A stretch of 8,174 nt of DNA, taken from positions 1 through 8,174 of the forward strand of contig JALHTV010000167.1 of the NCBI GenBank assembly GCA_022866005.1, read 5' to 3'. Positions 6,740-8,174 of this stretch are shown here, piece by piece (the stretch's first letter is position 1; every line of letters begins with the position of its first letter). The stretch is from Phycisphaerae bacterium. GTDB taxonomy: Bacteria; Planctomycetota; Phycisphaerae; SM23-33. The notes below the pieces were generated by a model. It was not told where the DNA came from and searched no databases. It worked only from the letters and a program-made list of their open reading frames with translations. Position numbers and translations under genes: made by a program.

Positions 6740-6767
6740 ATTATGCCGACCTAGGGCGCGGTGTCAA
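6740..6767 (-). promoter_or_regulatory. Sigma-70-type promoter of rplU
   Basis: Read on the minus strand, TTGACA (6767-6762, perfect -35 consensus) is followed after 16 bases by CATAAT (6745-6740, five of six matches to TATAAT). Initiation would be expected near 6733, leaving a leader of about 27 bases that contains the AAGGAG ribosome site. The TGA stop codon of ogt (6766-6764) lies within the -35 element. This gives rplU its own transcription in addition to any read-through from the two upstream genes. Confidence 0.8.
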
Positions 6768-7318
6768 GGCCGGGCCGGCGCCTTTTCGCGCGCGGCGACC
6801 GACCGCTCCAACTCGAGCACCCGCCGCTTGAGCGCCTCCCCGCCCGCGGCGCTGAAGCCGCCGATCCGCCCATCGGCGTAGGTCACGCGGTGACACGGCA
6901 CCAGCAGCGGCGTGGGATTCTTGCCCAAGGCCGCCGCGACCGCCCGGGCGGCGTCGTTGCGGCCGACGGTCTCGGCCAGGACGTGGTAGCTGCGCGTCTG
7001 GCCGTAGGGAATCGCGCGGCAGGCCCGCAGGACGCTGCCCGCGAAGCTGCCCTCTGGCGGCAGGTCGCAGGGGACCTGCGAGAAGTCCGCGACCTTGGCG
7101 TTGAAGTAGTCCCGCGACAGTGCGATCAGCTCCTCAAAGGGCGCCTCGTCCTGCACCGCACCGGGGAACTCCCAGGCCAACAGCTCGCGCAGGTGGTCGG
7201 TCGGGTAGTGCGGCAGGATGACGCGGCAGACGCCGCGCGCACCGGCCGCTGCGCCCATCGGCCCCCAGGCCGTGGGCCACACGGCGTAAGCAGTCGCTTG
7301 AATCTTCTTCCCGGCCAT
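6764..7318 (-). CDS. ogt: Methylated-DNA--protein-cysteine S-methyltransferase (Ogt/MGMT type)
   Basis: This suicide repair protein moves an alkyl group from O6-alkylguanine (or O4-alkylthymine) in DNA to its own cysteine. The 184-residue product has a weakly conserved N-terminal domain (about 1-88) and a strong C-terminal active domain. The latter has FAGSVLRACRAIPYGQTRSYHVLAETVG (92-119), containing the DNA-binding helices. AARAVAAALGKNP (123-135) carries the Arg-finger position, Arg125, and the hinge Asn134. PLLVPCHRV (137-145) holds the acceptor Cys142 (codon 6895-6893), and GRIGGFSAAGGEALKRRVLELE follows. The start is ATG at 7318, with GGGAG 8 bases upstream. A longer frame to 7444 would overlap the upstream peptidase by about 95 bases and adds residues unlike the family. 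It lies 31 bases after the peptidase stop, on the same strand. No AraC-like Ada regulatory domain is fused. Confidence 0.93.
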   Translation of the reverse strand: MAGKKIQATAYAVWPTAWGPMGAAAGARGVCRVILPHYPTDHLRELLAWEFPGAVQDEAPFEELIALSRDYFNAKVADFSQVPCDLPPEGSFAGSVLRACRAIPYGQTRSYHVLAETVGRNDAARAVAAALGKNPTPLLVPCHRVTYADGRIGGFSAAGGEALKRRVLELERSVAAREKAPARP

Positions 7319-7326
7319 GGGTCGGA

Positions 7327-7331
7327 CTCCC
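7327..7331 (-). promoter_or_regulatory. Shine-Dalgarno site of ogt
   Basis: GGGAG on the minus strand lies 8 bases before the ATG at 7318, in the 31-base gap after the peptidase stop. It supports the shorter ogt start. Confidence 0.6.
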
Positions 7332-7349
7332 GCCGTCGGCGCCGGCCCG

Positions 7350-8174
7350 CTACGCGCCCTTGCCGGACGCACGGGCGAGGTTCTGCATGAACGCCGCGGC
7401 GGCGACTGAGCCGCGCCAGAGCTGGTCCAGGCGGAGGTGTTCATTGGGGCTATGCAGGTTGTCGCTGGGCAGGCCGAAGCCCATCAGCACCGCGTCGAGC
7501 TTCAGGAGCCGCTGGACCAGCTCCGTGACGGGCACCGAGGCCCCGCAGCGGATGAACGCAGGCTCGCGCCCGAACGCCTCGGCCACCGCCGCTCGGGCGG
7601 CGTGCATGGCCGATGACTCGGTCGCCAGCAGCACCGGCCTGGCCGAGGACAGCACCTTCAGCTCCAAATCCACGCCGGGCGGGCACAGGTCCAGCAGGTG
7701 GCGATGAAGGGCCTCGACGACCTCGTCGGGCTGCTGGTGCGGCACGAGGCGCATGGAGAGCTTGGCCGTCGCGGCCGCGGGGATGATGGTCTTCGCGCCC
7801 GGCCCGGTGTAGCCGGCCACGATGCCGTTGCAGTCCAGCGTGGGGCGGGACCAGCGGCGCTGGAGCACCGAGCGATCCTGCTCGCCGCCGGTAAGCTCCT
7901 CCACCCCCAGCGAGTCGGCGTACTCACGCTCGTCGAAGGGCAAGTGCGCCCAGGCGGCCTGCTCACTGGCGCTGGCTTCCAGGACATCATCGTAGAAGCC
8001 GGGAATCGTGACCCGCCCGCGGTCGTCGTGCAGCGCTCCCACAAGGGCCGCGAGGGCATTGGCGGGGTTGCGGACCGCCCCGCCGTGGACGCCGCTGTGC
8101 AGGTCGGCCGCCGGCCCGTGAACGACGACCTCCACGTACGCCAACCCGCGCAGGCCGGTCGTGATCGACGGCAG
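7350..8174 (-). CDS. M20 family metallopeptidase, dipeptidase-like; N-terminal part outside the window
   Basis: M20 peptidases use two zinc ions to cleave dipeptides or deacylate N-acyl amino acids in the cytoplasm. The 274 residues seen here are the C-terminal part; the frame is open through the right edge. It begins with LPSITTGLRG, so the first zinc ligands (His, Asp and the Glu pair) lie off-window. Visible are the dimerisation-domain motif DLHSGVHGGAVRNPANAL (24-41, counted from the edge) with His26, RPTLDCNGIVAGYTGPGAKTIIPAAATAKLSMRLVP (110-145), RCGASVPV (209-216) and LHSPNEHL (240-247) with the last zinc ligand His241. The NGI.GGYTG.GAKT pattern is typical of the CNDP/dipeptidase-like branch rather than DapE or ArgE. 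The RCGASVPV segment departs from the common GGSIPV. The substrate cannot be named. It is first in a same-strand run with ogt and rplU. Confidence 0.88.
   Translation of the reverse strand: MPSITTGLRGLAYVEVVVHGPAADLHSGVHGGAVRNPANALAALVGALHDDRGRVTIPGFYDDVLEASASEQAAWAHLPFDEREYADSLGVEELTGGEQDRSVLQRRWSRPTLDCNGIVAGYTGPGAKTIIPAAATAKLSMRLVPHQQPDEVVEALHRHLLDLCPPGVDLELKVLSSARPVLLATESSAMHAARAAVAEAFGREPAFIRCGASVPVTELVQRLLKLDAVLMGFGLPSDNLHSPNEHLRLDQLWRGSVAAAAFMQNLARASGKGA

Noticed and set aside
6353..6754. A 133-codon plus-strand frame across rplU
   Set aside because: It is antisense to a certain ribosomal protein gene and has no recognisable product.
7319..7444. A longer start for ogt at 7444
   Set aside because: It would overlap the peptidase gene by about 95 bases and adds a Pro/Arg/Ser stretch unlike the family. 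The ATG at 7318 has a GGGAG site.
1..8174. Mobile element, CRISPR array, toxin-antitoxin pair, defence gene or RNA gene
   Set aside because: I looked for terminal inverted repeats, regular spaced repeats, transposase or integrase motifs and tRNA-like folds, and saw none. Composition is even across the window, with no sign of an inserted island.

Overview
This is a very GC-rich, tightly packed chromosomal window from what looks like a member of the Planctomycetota, most plausibly the Phycisphaerae. That placement is an inference from gene style: a half-size ABC exporter with an enlarged first extracytoplasmic loop, and a GT-C membrane protein with the motif NVYSHYPLGVEM of planctomycete homologues as I remember them. 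No 16S rRNA or other decisive marker is present. No tRNA, rRNA, CRISPR array, insertion sequence, integrase or phage gene was seen, so this reads as ordinary core genome.

Left part (3..6319, plus strand): four genes run head to tail with almost no space between them. They are an MsbA-like ABC exporter cut by the left edge, a polytopic GT-C-type glycosyltransferase, aminodeoxychorismate synthase component I (pabB) and a siroheme-type precorrin-2 dehydrogenase. The junctions are a 4-base overlap (GTGA), a 1-base gap, and a 4-base overlap (ATGA), so this is very probably one translationally coupled transcript. The first two genes suggest export and glycosylation of an envelope lipid or glycan. 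The last two belong to folate and siroheme synthesis and have no obvious link to the first pair beyond co-transcription.

Middle (6320..6388): a short convergent intergenic gap holding a perfect 11-bp stem hairpin, probably a terminator used from both sides.

Right part (6389..8174, minus strand): transcription runs leftward through an M20 dipeptidase-like metallopeptidase (cut by the right edge), an O6-alkylguanine-DNA alkyltransferase (ogt/MGMT type) and ribosomal protein L21 (rplU). rplU has its own near-consensus sigma-70 promoter, whose -35 element overlaps the ogt stop codon. Its correct start is a GTG six codons inside the longest open frame.

The most interesting point is a PDZ-like domain apparently inserted in the first extracytoplasmic loop of the ABC exporter. 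I found no evidence for a wholly new multi-gene system. All gaps between genes are below 300 bases.
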